From the NCBI GenBank assembly GCA_000611775.1, contig KK106982.1:310001-374000 (forward strand): a stretch of DNA of 64,000 nucleotides, read 5' to 3'. The notes under the pieces are model-generated. The model worked only from the letters and a program-made list of their open reading frames with translations, made no database searches and was not told the origin of the DNA. Source of the DNA: Umbilicaria muhlenbergii (lineage: Eukaryota > Ascomycota > Lecanoromycetes > Umbilicariales > Umbilicariaceae). Every line of letters begins with the position of its first letter. Positions within the stretch are counted from its first letter, which is position 1. Below are positions 47,188 through 59,494 of this stretch, one piece after another. The position numbers were made by a program, and so were the translations under genes.

Positions 47188-48286
47188 ATGCCTTCAAAGA
47201 TCCAGTTGGATGAGAATCTTTGGTTCCTTTACATATGTTTACAAAAGTCGGATTACAAGGCCGTATGTATCTTATCCCCAGTTGTGGACGCCGCGGAACC
47301 GCTGATCAGGAAAGATCGACTTCAATGCCGTAGGTGATGCCACTCAGCTGAAGCCCCCTGCTGCTCGAATGCGCTATACACGCCTTCGGCGAGCCATAGA
47401 AAGCGGGACTTTGATTGGCACCCACGGTACGCCATTCCAAGGAGCGACGGACAAAGAAAGCGGACACCAGAAAAGGCGCAAGAAGCCATTGTTATCAGCT
47501 CGAAGCGAGGGGGCCGCCGATATTAGTCCCATACACACCCGCAGCGGTAATAGCTTTGAGAGAAAGACTAAGCCCGAGGAGGTATCCGCCGATGAATCCG
47601 CGACAGGTGGAACGAGCGAGGAAGACGAGCCACCTCTTATCAAGAAGCGTACCAAACTATCTAGTCATTGCGAAACTTCCCAAAAGAATGAGGTCTGTAG
47701 CTCCGAATCACCCTCGCCTGTGCTGAGCCACAAACGTACCGTGGAATCTGGGATGCTCTGTGACGAGGAGGTGGACGCTACTCCAAAAGAGTACCCCTTG
47801 TTTACAACCTCGAGTGGTGTGGACCGGTTGTCATCCAAGATGGAAATTCCAAAGATGGAACCAGGTGTTACTCCCGCTACTTTCAGCAAGCTTGAGCCAC
47901 GAGGTAGCGGCGAAGACCCGGGAGCAGGTGGTTCCACCCCGGCCTCAGTCAGCGCGGACTACTTTCATGCTCTCTGTGGAGCCGAGGATAAGCAATCCAA
48001 TCATATAGATACAAAGCAGTCCCTCCAATTGGGAGTTTACGAGAAGATAGCCCCTCTTGAGTGGCATACCGGGGTCCGCAGCTCAGGCCAGAGAGTCAAG
48101 AATGAAGTCGATGAGGCTAAACCAATACTCAAAGCAGAGAAATTGCCAGCGGAGCAAAATGTAACGTTCGAGCTTCCTGTTACCAAATCGGCACCAAATC
48201 AAGACACTTTGTTTGCTACAGGACTTCATAGTCTCTTGTCAAACTCGCACCGGGCACAGGAGGAAGCAAAGCCCCTATCAAGATAG
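47188..48286 (+). CDS. Conserved fungal protein with N-terminal Myb/SANT-like helix-turn-helix
   Basis: Two exons: 47188-47262 and 47315-48286; 348 aa. The 52-bp intron (GTATGT...AAAG) joins SDYKA/IDFNAVG in frame. The first about 65 residues (MPSKIQLDENLWFLYICLQK, then IDFNAVGDATQLKPPAARMR and YTRLRRAIESGT) form the compact Trp-containing helical block found at the N-terminus of many uncharacterised Pezizomycotina proteins and resemble a Myb-like DNA-binding fold. The rest is disordered, Ser/Glu/Lys-rich and low in hydrophobics. A nuclear role is inferred, not shown. Confidence 0.72.
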
Positions 48287-49354
48287 GAGGGTTGCTTAGG
48301 CTTGAGACGGTCTTTGCTGTCTACTAGGAGCTGTCGTATAGAGTACAATAGACACAGGAATACCTGATCTCGCCATCTTGCTTGAGCTGCACCTTTCCTC
48401 TGAACGTTTCCAGCTCCCGGCTTCCGCAGCGTAGGAAGTGGGGCTTTATCTATTACTATGTCGGGCCCGAGCGGCGCCTGGAGAGATTCAGCCGTAAAGA
48501 AGGAAGCCAACTCTCAATTAGTGCTGGAATTGGTGGTCTCTTGATACAGATATCAGAGCGATGCACTTCCTTGAGAAGACACCCTAGCGGCCATGTCTGT
48601 AACAAGATAAGCGCGTGCTCGTGCGGGCTGAATGGAGCATACAGTAACGTATGTGATATATCAGGAGGTAAGGTGAAGCCGAGCTGACAGGAGCTTGTGT
48701 GAGCGCGAGCAAGGCTAGTCCACGAGGCTGGCCACGGAATGGAAGCTAAGACGGGTTAAGATTAAACACCCCCCGATTTAATCCACGTGCCTCGCCTGGA
48801 TTTCCCATGGAAACGATTCCTCTTCCTGAGTATACGAGGTACTGGTACTCGTAGACTGTCTATTATTGCCAAGTGTTTCACAATCAAAGATCATTGATCA
48901 TGGAGTCCTTTGCCTGGAACGGCACCATCTATTGAATGCTTTTGGGCAATGTGAATACTAATGACACAGACTGCTGTGTGCTTCATGCATCATTTACATG
49001 TGTGATGACTGTCCTCTTCTGCGTCCTGAGCCTCCGTACTTTGTGTCAGACTACTGACTAAGGTAGCCCATGTGCTGCTGTCACGTTTCACCGGCTACCT
49101 ACTCGTACGTGCTCGCACTCGCACTCGCATATTAGAACGCCGACTGCCGTGCACCCCCTTGCAAGCTGCTGACCACCAACAGGCCTCCTTGAATGCTTCC
49201 GTCGTGTATTGGCCACCATGTAATCCTAACTCCCATGCCCACACAATTCCTTCGGGCCTTCATCCGCGCACCATTGCGGCTGAGAGAGAGTGCTCCCTAT
49301 CTATAGTCATGGGAAGTCCTCTTATGTATCGCATCAACACTCCGGATTGCAGTC
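48287..49354. other. 1.07-kb intergenic stretch, no gene recognised
   Basis: Between same-strand genes. Includes the transporter promoter. No RNA gene or repeat was recognised. Confidence 0.5.
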
Positions 49355-51143
49355 ATGATGCCGGATGCTCCGCGCGTGCCCGTAGATCAAAACGACGATG
49401 ACACCATCCCCCGTTCAGATTTCCCGCTCGCAAACTCTTCCTCGCCGACCCAGCCTCCAAAAGTCATCGCGGACGCGGATTCGACTGATGACGACTCGGA
49501 TGTTGATGTGTTAAGTGAGCAGGAGGATCTGGAACGGGCTTTCGAGCTGAAAGACCTCACCGGAAATGGAGAAGCTTCTGGTTTGCAGGGCTCCGTATTT
49601 CACCGCGGATATCAAAACGCCAACATGGACGAAGAGAAACCTCCTGAGCCAAGGAGAAGTAAGAAGGCCCGCTTCCTTCTTTATACGCCGGAAGAAGAGC
49701 GGGCGGTCGTCAGAAAGCTCGATAGGCGCTTGGTGTTGTTCATGGCGCTGCTGTACATGCTGAGCTTTCTGGATAGATCGAGTGAGTGTTTCACGCCTAT
49801 TGCGCAATCTATGCTGACTTGGATATACAGATATCGGAAACGCAAGAATCGCTGGTTTGTCCCGAGACTTGCAGCTGAGCTCTTCTCAGTATGAGTGGCT
49901 ACTAACGGGGTTCTACATTGCATACATCCTCTTCGAGTGGATGACCCTGCTTTATCGACTGATACCTCCGCACATCTACATCGCTGTCTGTGTAGCTTCA
50001 TGGGGTTTGATTGCTTCGCTGCAATCCGTAGCCACATCATTCCCATTCTTACTTGCCCTGCGCGCTCTTCTTGGAATTAGCGAGGCGGCGTTCGGACCTG
50101 GCGTGCCATTCTATCTGTCCTTCTTTTTCAAGCGTGAGGAGCTTGCCCTGCGGACCGGGCTGTTCATCTCCGCGGCACCTTTGGCTACATCATTCGCGAG
50201 CAGTCTTGCATGGGTCATCACGAAAATGGGAGAGAAAAGCCAGGTGATCGCACCGTGGCGGATGCTTTTCCTTGTCGAAGGCTTTCCCAGCGTTGTTGTC
50301 GCTGTCTTCGTTTGGATATACATCCCCGACAGTCCCGGGACTGCTGTGTTTTTAAGCCGCCAGGAGAGGAAGGTTGCAACACAGAGGCTCAGCAAGGAGA
50401 AAGATGTTCATGGTCAAAGCACGGAGAAGGGCGGCTTGAATTGGAGAGAAGTTTTGCAGACTCTGGCGGACCCGAAATGCTACATTACCGCTGCCATGTT
50501 CTTCAGCTGCAATGTCGCTTTCAGCTCCTTGCCGGTCTTTCTCCCCACCATCATCGAAGAGATGGGCTATTCAGCTATGACCTCGCAAGCTCTCTCGGCC
50601 CCACCATACCTTGTAGCCTTTGCTGCCGTCCTCCTGACCGCTTATCTCTCCGATCGATTTCGCAACCGAAGCGCCTTTGTCTGCTTGCATGCCCTGCTCG
50701 GAGCTTGCGGTTACTTCATCATTGCCATCGCTGGGTTGAGACGAGCCGGCCCGGCGTGGAGATATGCAGGCATTTACCTCGCAGCTACAGGCTTCTTCTC
50801 TGCAATCACAATCATAATCACTTGGACCATCAACAATCAGGACTCGGATTCGAAGAAAGGCACTGGTATCGCTATGTTAAATATCATCGGACAGATGGGT
50901 CCGTTGTTGGGGACCAGGCTATACCCTGACAGCGACCAGCCATACTACGTCAGAGGAATGACGGTCTGCGCCGGATTCATGATGATGGTATTCGTACTGT
51001 CTCTCGGCCTCCGCTTCATACTTGCCGCATCGAACAGGAAGACCGCCGTTGCGTATTCAAAAGTAGAGGATGAGGATAGTGAGGGGCTAGTTGCGAAAGG
51101 ACAATATGGCGCAGGAGACGAGCAGTTTCAATTTATGTTGTAG
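49355..51143 (+). CDS. MFS transporter, anion:cation symporter type (DAL5/TNA1-like)
   Basis: Two exons: 49355-49781 and 49831-51143; 579 aa. The 49-bp intron (GTGAGT...ACAG) joins SFLDRS/NIGNARIAGL in the first transmembrane segment. The first about 115 residues are acidic and cytosolic. About 12 hydrophobic helices then follow, interrupted by a central loop rich in Lys/Glu (SRQERKVATQRLSKEKDV). Sequence style (FLDRSNIGNARIAGL, GISEAAFGPGVPFYLSFFF, WTINNQDSDSKKGTG) matches the ACS family, which imports allantoate, nicotinate and similar anions with protons. The substrate cannot be deduced. Confidence 0.88.
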
Positions 51144-51354
51144 TGATCAATCACCGACGTCTGATCACGGCTGCAGGAAGGTGGGCCCGGAAGCTATAAG
51201 ATGTCGATGTAGAGTGTCTTAAAAGCGCCAGCTAACCGGCATGCCGGTATATGGAGCTATACAGAGCTCAAGCGGGGTGTTTTGGAGAAGCAGAGCCCCG
51301 ATGTACCATATGTTATAACAACTTCTGATACTATGGCATTCCACGTCGCCGTGA

Positions 51355-53869
51355 TCATTTTACCAAACTCTCGTGCTCTTCCTCATCCTCGCTTTCCTCC
51401 TCTTCGCTCGTCTCCTCTTCCTCGCCGCTCTCTTCCTCACCCTCCTCGTCATCATCATCCGTTTCTCCACTCTCTTCCTCTTCCTCTTCCTCTTCATCTT
51501 CAGCCAGCCAATCGTCCAATGTTTTGTCCTTGTTACCCAGACCAACGCCGTTCAACTTCCTGTCATTTCCATGCTGCTTCAACGCTGTATCCAGCATCTC
51601 ACCGGCCGGCACACTTTTCTTCGCCGAATATTCTACTTTGGCATCTGTTTCATCCCTCAGCTTGGGGTCGGGCTCCTCGCCTGCTTCCACCCATTCCGGC
51701 AGCGCTTCATACCCTGGTAGCCAGTTCGGGCCGGCTTCTTCGCCAATGACCAGGCTTCCTGAACCGAGCAGGAGCCCCTTTCGACTTTCTGACGGACTCG
51801 GTGTGTGAGGTACGGGTTTCGGGGCGAGAAGGAGAAGGCTTGCAAGCTGAGTGGATGAGGGAACGGCAAGGAGGGCTTTGTACAGACGAGTGCGGTCACG
51901 GAGGTCGTATGATGTATCGTAGCGGGCGAGAAGAAGGATGTACTTCCAAAGAATGGCTATTGGATGATCAGCTTCTGGTGATAATGCCTCTGTCCCGGCA
52001 TCAGGATTTTCCGGGTTATCCCGGAAACCGTTCCCATCAGCATGCTCCAAGAGATTTGGGGTATCCCGTGCTTCTTGCAAAAGTTCCGAGGTTCCACTTG
52101 CTTCTTCTTGAGTGCGGTTCAGGTGATGCACGTACACCTTGGCTGCGAGAAGAACGATTTGTAATTTCGCGGCTTCAGACTCGTCTGCGAAGCCTTTAGC
52201 AAGGATGCGTAGGACGTCAGGTGCAATGTTCTCCTCATCAGCAACTCCAGCAAATTCACCAACAAGCCAAATGATACTCGCTCTTGCTTGCGGGTTCGTC
52301 GTGGTGTCCAAGTTCTTTGCTAGCCTCACGATCGTCCTCGTGTGCGACAAGGGATCCTGTTGGATCAAATGTCGAATGACTGTGAGCGACTCGGCCACGA
52401 GGTTGCCGTCAGGGCTCGAGATCTGATTCAAAAGCAGTCTTAAGCAACGTGTCGACGTCGAGCTGTCGCTCTGTGCACACCTGCCAACGGCACGTACGCT
52501 CTCTCGCACCAGTTCCGCGTCTGATGCTTTGGTGAAATGCTCCAGTTCACTCAATATGATACCTTTCATATGAATGCCACAATACGGAAAGATCAAAGTT
52601 AGTATCTCAAGTTTGAGCCGCCACACCTGTGGAGCATCTGCAGCGTGGACAAGAAAATGAGTTGCGTATGGGACAAACGCTTCCGGCCGGATGAGGCAGA
52701 CTGAAACAACGTTGTACAATGCAATCTGCTGTACATCCTGGGGGCTTCGCAACAGCGCGACCAGCGGGCCGATTGCAGAGTTTGTGTATTCTGGCGTGCC
52801 TAGGTAAAGGAAGCAACGAACAACTGCAACGATGACTGCGGAGTTACGACTGAGTAACAACGGCTTGCAGGCTTTGAGGAGCAGCTCGAGGTCCGGGTCC
52901 AGCACTTGGACTTCTTCCCCCAGAGTTGCGTCTTCGTCGTCACTGCCTTCATCGCCGTAAAACCCCTTCATTCCGCTTCTCCTTACTCTTTGTGTTCTTT
53001 TGGGGAAGCATTTACGTGCATACACAGTCATCAGCCTTAATGTAGCTAGCTGGCTCCACTCGTCCATGTCCACCAATTTCCTTATGATACTCCTGTAATG
53101 CTTATGTATAAGATCTATCTTTTCCGGGCAGACCTCGAGGTATGCCATGACCGCAGAGCCGACCACGTAGTATTGCTTGTCTCCAAGTAGTATTGACATG
53201 TATTCGAGGAGTTGAGGAAGCGTATTCGGATCAAGTCTGTAGCACTTTGGAATGGCCAAAGCAGCTGCCTTACGTACATATGGACTCATGTCTCCACAAC
53301 CCCTCTTGATTCCTAGAGAGACAATCTGACTGATGACGGGCACCCTTATCCCGGACATGACCTTCAAAGCCATAGCACGGACTTGGGGGTTTTGATCCGT
53401 AAGGGACTTCTGTATTGTGTTGATCGATAACAAGGCAAGATCTGGCTCGGACTCTGCGTAATTGAGCAGATAAATGTAAACAAGCTTCTTAATCTCTATA
53501 TTTGGACTTGCAACGTTCTTAACAATGGACGAGAAGAATGGCAGGCATGGTTTAGAGCGATACATCATCTGGTGGTTGGATATTAGAAGCAGTCGGGCGT
53601 GAGGAATCTTGAACCTTACAGAGATGACCTTCCTTAGACCCTCTAGTATTTCACGATCATTGCGGCTGTCGAGGAGCTTTTTGACCTGGGAAAACGGCAG
53701 GTCTTTGGATGTACCTCTTGAACTGAAGCCGCGTGTAGACCCTGCGGATTGTGCTGCTTCGAGTGTAAGGTCTCGAGCTACGTTTATGGATCAGCTGGTG
53801 GTCGTTGGACATTCCATTAGAAGACTTACCTGTCTCCAACATCGATGAGATCCGTGAAATTGATTCCAT
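51355..53869 (-). CDS. APL6: AP-3 adaptor complex subunit beta
   Basis: Three exons: 53869-53830, 53777-53620, 53568-51355; 803 aa. AP-3 carries cargo such as ALP from Golgi/endosomes to the vacuole. The adaptin N-terminal solenoid covers roughly residues 30-560 (REILEGLRKVISMMYRSKPC, LVYIYLLNYAESEPDLALLS, VRAMALKVMSGIRVP). The C-terminus is a hinge ending in an extreme acidic tail of Glu/Asp/Ser (about 51355-51520), with no appendage (ear) domain, as in other fungal homologues. In beta-adaptins Ser-rich acidic hinges are phosphorylated, but I see only the composition. An upstream in-frame ATG at 53983 is less likely than MESISRISSMLET. Confidence 0.92.
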
Positions 53870-54202
53870 ATTTCCCACCGAGTTTCCCTCGCCGAACTCG
53901 GGTTGCTGCGCAGTAGCTCTGGTGGGGTGTATCTCGTAGTCGAAGTTTCGCTTCAGATGGAAATTCCTCCCCTCCTCAACCACGATAAGTGGATATCTTG
54001 AACACCGGGCCCAAGAGTAATAAGTGCATACAGCGGTCTATCTGAAGCAGTGTTCTCACATTTGTCAACCTTGATATCTGACAGCGAGTTGAAGCCAAGA
54101 TACAAAGTTACTGATACAGCTAACTAACCAGCCCAGAGCATCCATAGCTTCACTTACGCAACTTAGCAATCTTCAATAGGCCTAGTCAAGAACCATGATG
54201 CT
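53870..54202. promoter_or_regulatory. Divergent promoter region APL6 / 54203 gene
   Basis: 333 bp between opposite start codons. No defined element identified. Confidence 0.4.
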
Positions 54203-54997
54203 ATGGCTTCAGATCGCCGTCCTATCGTCCTCCCACCGATACCCGCCATCGACTTCCTGACCTACATCCTCCAACACCACGCCGCCCCAACAACCCTAAT
54301 CATATGCTCCACCCGCGAGACCTTCCTTTCAGAACTCTCAGCCGCCGTCCACAAACCCCCTCCTGCTAACCCCGCGACTGACGACTCTCCATCTCCCTCA
54401 CCAGAAGAAATTCTTCCCATACACCCACTTCTGGTCCCAACAATCCACCTCATCTCCACATCCCGCACCGTCGCCCTCGCCTTCACGCCCACTCTCCCCC
54501 ACCTCCGAGCATACCTGGCAACATACAACTCTCCGCCTAAGCCCACGGATCCTCAGCCTCAGTTCCCAAAACCAGGGATTCGGACCCCGATGCTCGCCCT
54601 GTTGAATCCACTCGCCCTTCACAGCTGCACGACCGATTGGTCGGCTCAAGGCCTTTCCCGTACGTTTGCCGCGGCGGTGGAAGCTGCCGAGCGGTCTGGC
54701 ATGCAGCTGGTCGTTGAGGAGACTGAGGCAGGGTATGGCGAGGATGATGACGAGGAGGTTCACGGTATGGAGGGTGGAGGTAATTTCTACAATGGCGATG
54801 AGGAAAGAGGAGTGGAAGGGCCCAGAAAGGACCCGTGGGTGCAGCAGGTGCCGTTCTTGAATGGTAGTGTACGGATAGGAGGCGGGGAGAGGTTGTGGGC
54901 CGGGAGATTGGTGGAGGTGGGGAAGGTCGTTCGGAAGTGGTGCCGGTTTGTGAGTTTGAATGACGATGGTCTTTATGAAAGAGAGGCAGGCAGGTAG
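54203..54997 (+). CDS. Conserved hypothetical fungal protein, 264 aa
   Basis: Single exon, start at MASDRRPIVLPP. The N-terminus (PAIDFLTYILQHHAAPTTLI) and central part (MLALLNPLALH, then DWSAQGLSRTFAAAVEAAER) alternate hydrophobic strands and helices like a small alpha/beta domain. The C-terminal block has VPFLNGSVRIG...WAGRLVEVGKVVRKWCRF. I recall similar uncharacterised proteins in filamentous ascomycetes. No catalytic motif, no membrane segment. An acidic insert lies at residues 178-205. Could be a RecA-fold remnant such as an accessory recombination factor, but this is a guess. Confidence 0.65.
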   Translation: MASDRRPIVLPPIPAIDFLTYILQHHAAPTTLIICSTRETFLSELSAAVHKPPPANPATDDSPSPSPEEILPIHPLLVPTIHLISTSRTVALAFTPTLPHLRAYLATYNSPPKPTDPQPQFPKPGIRTPMLALLNPLALHSCTTDWSAQGLSRTFAAAVEAAERSGMQLVVEETEAGYGEDDDEEVHGMEGGGNFYNGDEERGVEGPRKDPWVQQVPFLNGSVRIGGGERLWAGRLVEVGKVVRKWCRFVSLNDDGLYEREAGR

Positions 54998-55158
54998 TGA
55001 TATCGGTTGATGGAACCGTTCTGAAAATGGTCACCGCATTTGCTATGGTATCTTCCCGAAGTCGAAATGCAAGACATAAACGCCATCTCAATGTCCGTGT
55101 CCCCCTCCATAAAGCCGGTCAGAACAACATCCAAACTCCTGCGTGAGACCTATCCTAC
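54998..55158. other. Convergent 3' ends
   Basis: 161 bp between opposite stop codons. Confidence 0.4.
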
Positions 55159-56737
55159 CTAGATCGACTGCTCCATCTCGGTGATGTATAATTTGATGTG
55201 CGAGTCCATCTTAAGGTACTCATCGTGTGCCGCGTGGATTTCGTTTTCAATGTTCTCTTTCAAATCGGCCATCTGCAGCCAGCAGTTGAGGTTAGTACTG
55301 TGACGACTTCACATCAATTCCGCTCGGTGGGGATGCCTACCTTCTTCTCTGTCTGCTCAATTCTCACCCTCCTCCGCTCCATCTCCTTGCCTTTCTCACC
55401 TCTTTCTTCCGTTAATTGCCGATGAACCCTCCGCAATTCCTCCATTCGGTCCTGCGCGGTTTGCGCCTTCTCCTTACCTCCCTTCCGCACAGTCTCTGTA
55501 CGCTCTAGCCACCTCGCCAGTTGGCGTTGCAGGAGTGCCTCCGTCCGCTCAACCTCTCGAACGTTGTTGCCCCGTTCTGAAAGTGCGTCTCGCCGTTTCG
55601 CTGCTTTTTGGTTCTCTTCTTCCTCCTTTTGCAGCTCGTTGCAAACTTCGTCCAGAACCTTCGTACATGACAGAACGTCGTTTGTGACTACACCAAATGT
55701 ATCTGCACTCGTCTGCAACGCCCTCGTCCTCTTCTCCAAGCCATCGATCTGTGACCGGTCCCTTGCAAGGTTGTCTGACAAGTCGGTCAAGCTAGCTTGC
55801 AGCGCTGCTGGCGACTGTAAAACATATGGCCTTAGCTTCTCTGACTCTTGCCGTACGCCGAGACATTTCTCGGTCCTCTCTTCCAGTGTTGCCGTCAATC
55901 TAGCCTTGTCGCCTCTGACCCGCTCCAGGCGCTCAGCGACTCTCTCTTGGCCTTTCTTTAATTCGAGCAGGCGTGACTTGAGTTCATCGTTCCTCCGCGT
56001 TTTCTCCTTAACCTGCACCTCCATTGTTTTCCGCTCATGCTTGATGGCATCAAGCCTCGCCTCCATGTCTTGATTCTCCAGATACAGAGTCTCAATGCGC
56101 GCTTTGGTTATCTCAGCCTTGTTGAAATGCTCGTCAATCGTCGCAGTCTGCGATTCGCGGAAGCGGACAAAGTTGATGATGTAAGAGAATATTTTGACGA
56201 GCCGGTCGTGGGTGGGCTTCAGGAGATCTGAGAATGAGAAGTCGGTAATACCGCACTGTCAATGGATCATCAGCGTTTCCTCAGCGCACTCAATACAACT
56301 CCATGATATTTACCTCCACCAGCAGCTTCCTCAGCGAAACATAGAAGCCCATTAGATTCCTTGTATCACTCGGCACAATCTCCATATGTTCGCCACACAC
56401 ATCCTCTGCCGCAGCGCGCATTGCCGGCTCGACCGTCTCACGCGTCGCGTTCATAAGGAGCTCGGCGAACCATTCAAACACTTTCTGTATCTGCTGTGGA
56501 TTGGGCTTTTGAAGGTCTTCGGGTGAGAATTGTACACCGATATCGCTGATACATCCTGCGATTTCTCGGTCGGGCTGTTTAGTTTACTGTATTAGTTTGA
56601 AGGCAACGATTGGAAAGACAGTTGAGTGAGCTCACCAGGCGCATAAATGCGTCACTGTCGTCTTGTCGCTGGCGGCCTCGGCCATTGTTTTGATTTTGCG
56701 AGCGGAACTGCTGGCTCATACGAGCGTTGAAATCCAT
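55159..56737 (-). CDS. NUF2: Kinetochore protein NUF2 (NDC80 complex)
   Basis: Four exons: 56737-56636, 56574-56314, 56255-55341, 55272-55159; 463 aa, typical. NUF2 pairs with NDC80 to bind spindle microtubules at the outer kinetochore. The N-terminal calponin-homology-like head includes [39 protein letters not shown] and [19 protein letters not shown] (the start of exon 3). After about residue 170 the protein is a long coiled coil with continuous heptads and high Glu/Lys/Arg. The last exon begins [20 protein letters not shown]. Introns are 58-68 bp and in phase. Confidence 0.92.
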
Positions 56738-59494
56738 GCTGGTAAGCTAATGGATAGACGAGAATCACCAGCAAATACTCGAGCTAAACCTGAATGGCGA
56801 TGAGGTGACGATGTTGAAGCTGAAGGTGAACAGAGAGTGTCGATTTCCTATGGTAGTAAACAAAGCGGAAGAGTGAGCTAGTCTGGATGTGTAGTAGCGC
56901 CTTGTTAAGCGGCGACAACACTCTCAGGCGGCAGGCGGCAGGCGCGGGCACAAATAAGTGGCAGTCTTCAGCTGGGGCTCCCAATCAACCACTCAACAAT
57001 GAAGACGGATTTTGAGGACCGATTAATGCAGAGATGGTAGAAGCCATGGAAGCGTACAGAACTCGTTTCAAAGTATTAAACATAGCGCTTTCGCTGTTGT
57101 AGTGTCGAGAGGGCCTGAGGGCCGAGGACAAAAGAAGCGGCACTCACCCCAAAGAACCTTGAAATAGGTACATAGGCGCAACAGCAATCAAACAACGACG
57201 AATGACTTTAATATTCTACAACTTAGAACCAACATAGATTATATACTAAACCACTATCTATGAACTTTTAACACGTTCAAAGGATCTCCGTGCAGTGTTG
57301 CAGCTGAGTGTCCCCTCAATCTCCCCAAGGCTGGCACTAGACCTGATGGGGCGTCTTGCCAGTACAATAATACGAACGAGAACAAGTGAGAGTGTATAGT
57401 ATAAGTCATAAATAGGAAGGCAGGTTTGTAAATCATTCTTCTTCTTTTCATCTTCTATCCGTCTTCTGTATGTGTTGTGATTGTCTTCTATTCGCCTTCT
57501 ATCCTTCTTCTATGCACTTTCTGTGTGTTATTTATGTGGCATCTATGTGCTTTCAATTCTTCTTCTATTCTTCCTTGCTTTACATAGCATTGTCTCCATT
57601 CATAACTCATGCTACATACTCTTATATTGTTGTTTAGTGGTCGCCACTGGCTTCATCCCTCACAAGGTGTGCAACGGTGCGTGTGGAATATATGCCTCTT
57701 TGTTCTCTATTGCCCACCTTTAGGGTCTGCAGAAGCTGGATCGCTCCGGCTTCCTTGAGCAATGGGTCAACAGACCGCGTACCAATGGAAGTTTTGTCAG
57801 TGGGGTACCAGCCAATAAGTCGAGTAGAGGTACGAAGAATATCAACGGAGGAAATCCCATGCAATTCCAGCCGTACTCCGTCAGAGCTCGATCGATCTTG
57901 AACCTGTCTGCTCCTTGTGCTTCGATATCTGACGTCACTGGAATTTCTGTTCTGGCCCAACGTCCAAATTACTGAAAGATACCGAGTAACGCAAATTCGC
58001 AACAATATTCTCGAGGCTCGTCACGAGTACCTTACATACCAACATGATGAGCCTCTGCCTCGTCTCAGCGCGAGTCTCAGGTAACTAAATGTTGTCTTTA
58101 ACACTGACTAAAATTCGTTATTGTTGGGGGGTGGGTTATGGGGGGGGTTCTTCAGTGACTCGGCAGAGCAACAAAGAAAACGTTGCAGCTGTACTATTCT
58201 TAAACAGCTCAGGCTTCTTAGCGGTGTTCTAACCACACAATAATGTACTGTGGTCTCACACAGTATCTTTGTTCAGAGCGGTAACTTATCTTAGCCGGGG
58301 TGTAGAAAAGAGACACCCTTGTGAAATCTGATCGGCAGCTCCAGCCCCTTCTGAACGGGTACCCCTTGAAGCCTTCTTTCAGGGGTCGACGATCAAACTC
58401 CGATACCCTGCCGGAGTGTGACGTTACTGACCCACAGTTGGCGAAAGATCGAGCTTATCTGACGATCAAACTGTACTACTCTAGAAATCAGAGTACTCCA
58501 CACCGGGGTACATCAAAAGACAACCGTCGCAACCGTCGCAGCGACTGACTTGTATGAGACGTTGTGGTTCTGCAGGAATAGAAACACAACCAAACGGTAC
58601 TTCGGCCAGTGCCTACCTTACCTACCTAAGTACCTCTGCCGGCCATGTGCATGTGTAAGGCTTGCAGGACCCCCGAGGTTAACGGTGGAAGGTGAGGTGC
58701 TTTACATTCCGTAGCCGGCCTGAATACCATATCGATGGCGTATCAAAGTACAGAAGATGCTGCAGTAGAGTACCTACGCGTATTAATCATTGACTCGGTC
58801 ATCCAGAGCTGTAATCACTAGTCGGGGCTACGAGCTGCAAGAAGCGTCATTGTTGCTAACGTGGCAAGGGCCAATAGAACTAAGACTGCTGTCCCTCTCG
58901 TCGCGCCTGGCTCGATCGAGAGCGGTGTCAAGCGTGGCGCAGACTAGTAAGGTGGTGCCCTGGGCGTTACCAAGCCAGCCCTTACTTATTGGCTGAGGAG
59001 GGAGTCCGGCGTAGGAGTACTTCAGAGGGTCATACGCCTGCGGCCTGCGGCCCTGCTCCGTACCCATCCATACCTCGCGCATTTCTGGCCGAGCACAAAG
59101 CACAAGCACCACTTTGGACCGTCGATCCAGTCACCAGACGACGTTCAAGACCACCTTCAAGACGACCTTTCGTTCAGCTCTCTTCTCAACATCGATTGCT
59201 TCGCATGTCAGTTCCTGGTCACACGTTCGAGTTAAACAACCGAGCCGTACCATATCTTCACTTGATGGTCGCAAAATAGAAATCGCTATCTCCTCTGGGC
59301 GTCGAGCGGCACACGTCAAAACTCTCGTCAAATTACGCGCTGAGGGATCCTCCTTGTAGCTGACCCTCATTGCGCATGCTGTCGCAAGGCCACAGTCAAC
59401 CCAACCACCCAAACTGTCGGGATTTCTGTGCTGGCGTCGCAGGAGGCGGCGAGCCAGCGGAGGAGAGCAATTACTGAACCGGTCTGACGACATC
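56738..59494. other. 2.75-kb intergenic stretch, no gene recognised
   Basis: The largest gene-free stretch among the housekeeping genes. It holds a pyrimidine-rich ttcttctat-like tract (about 57430-57570) and a G-rich run (about 58125-58150) with potential for a G-quadruplex. Short frames on either strand resemble nothing. It must include the NUF2 promoter and the promoter of the 59495 gene. Confidence 0.55.
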
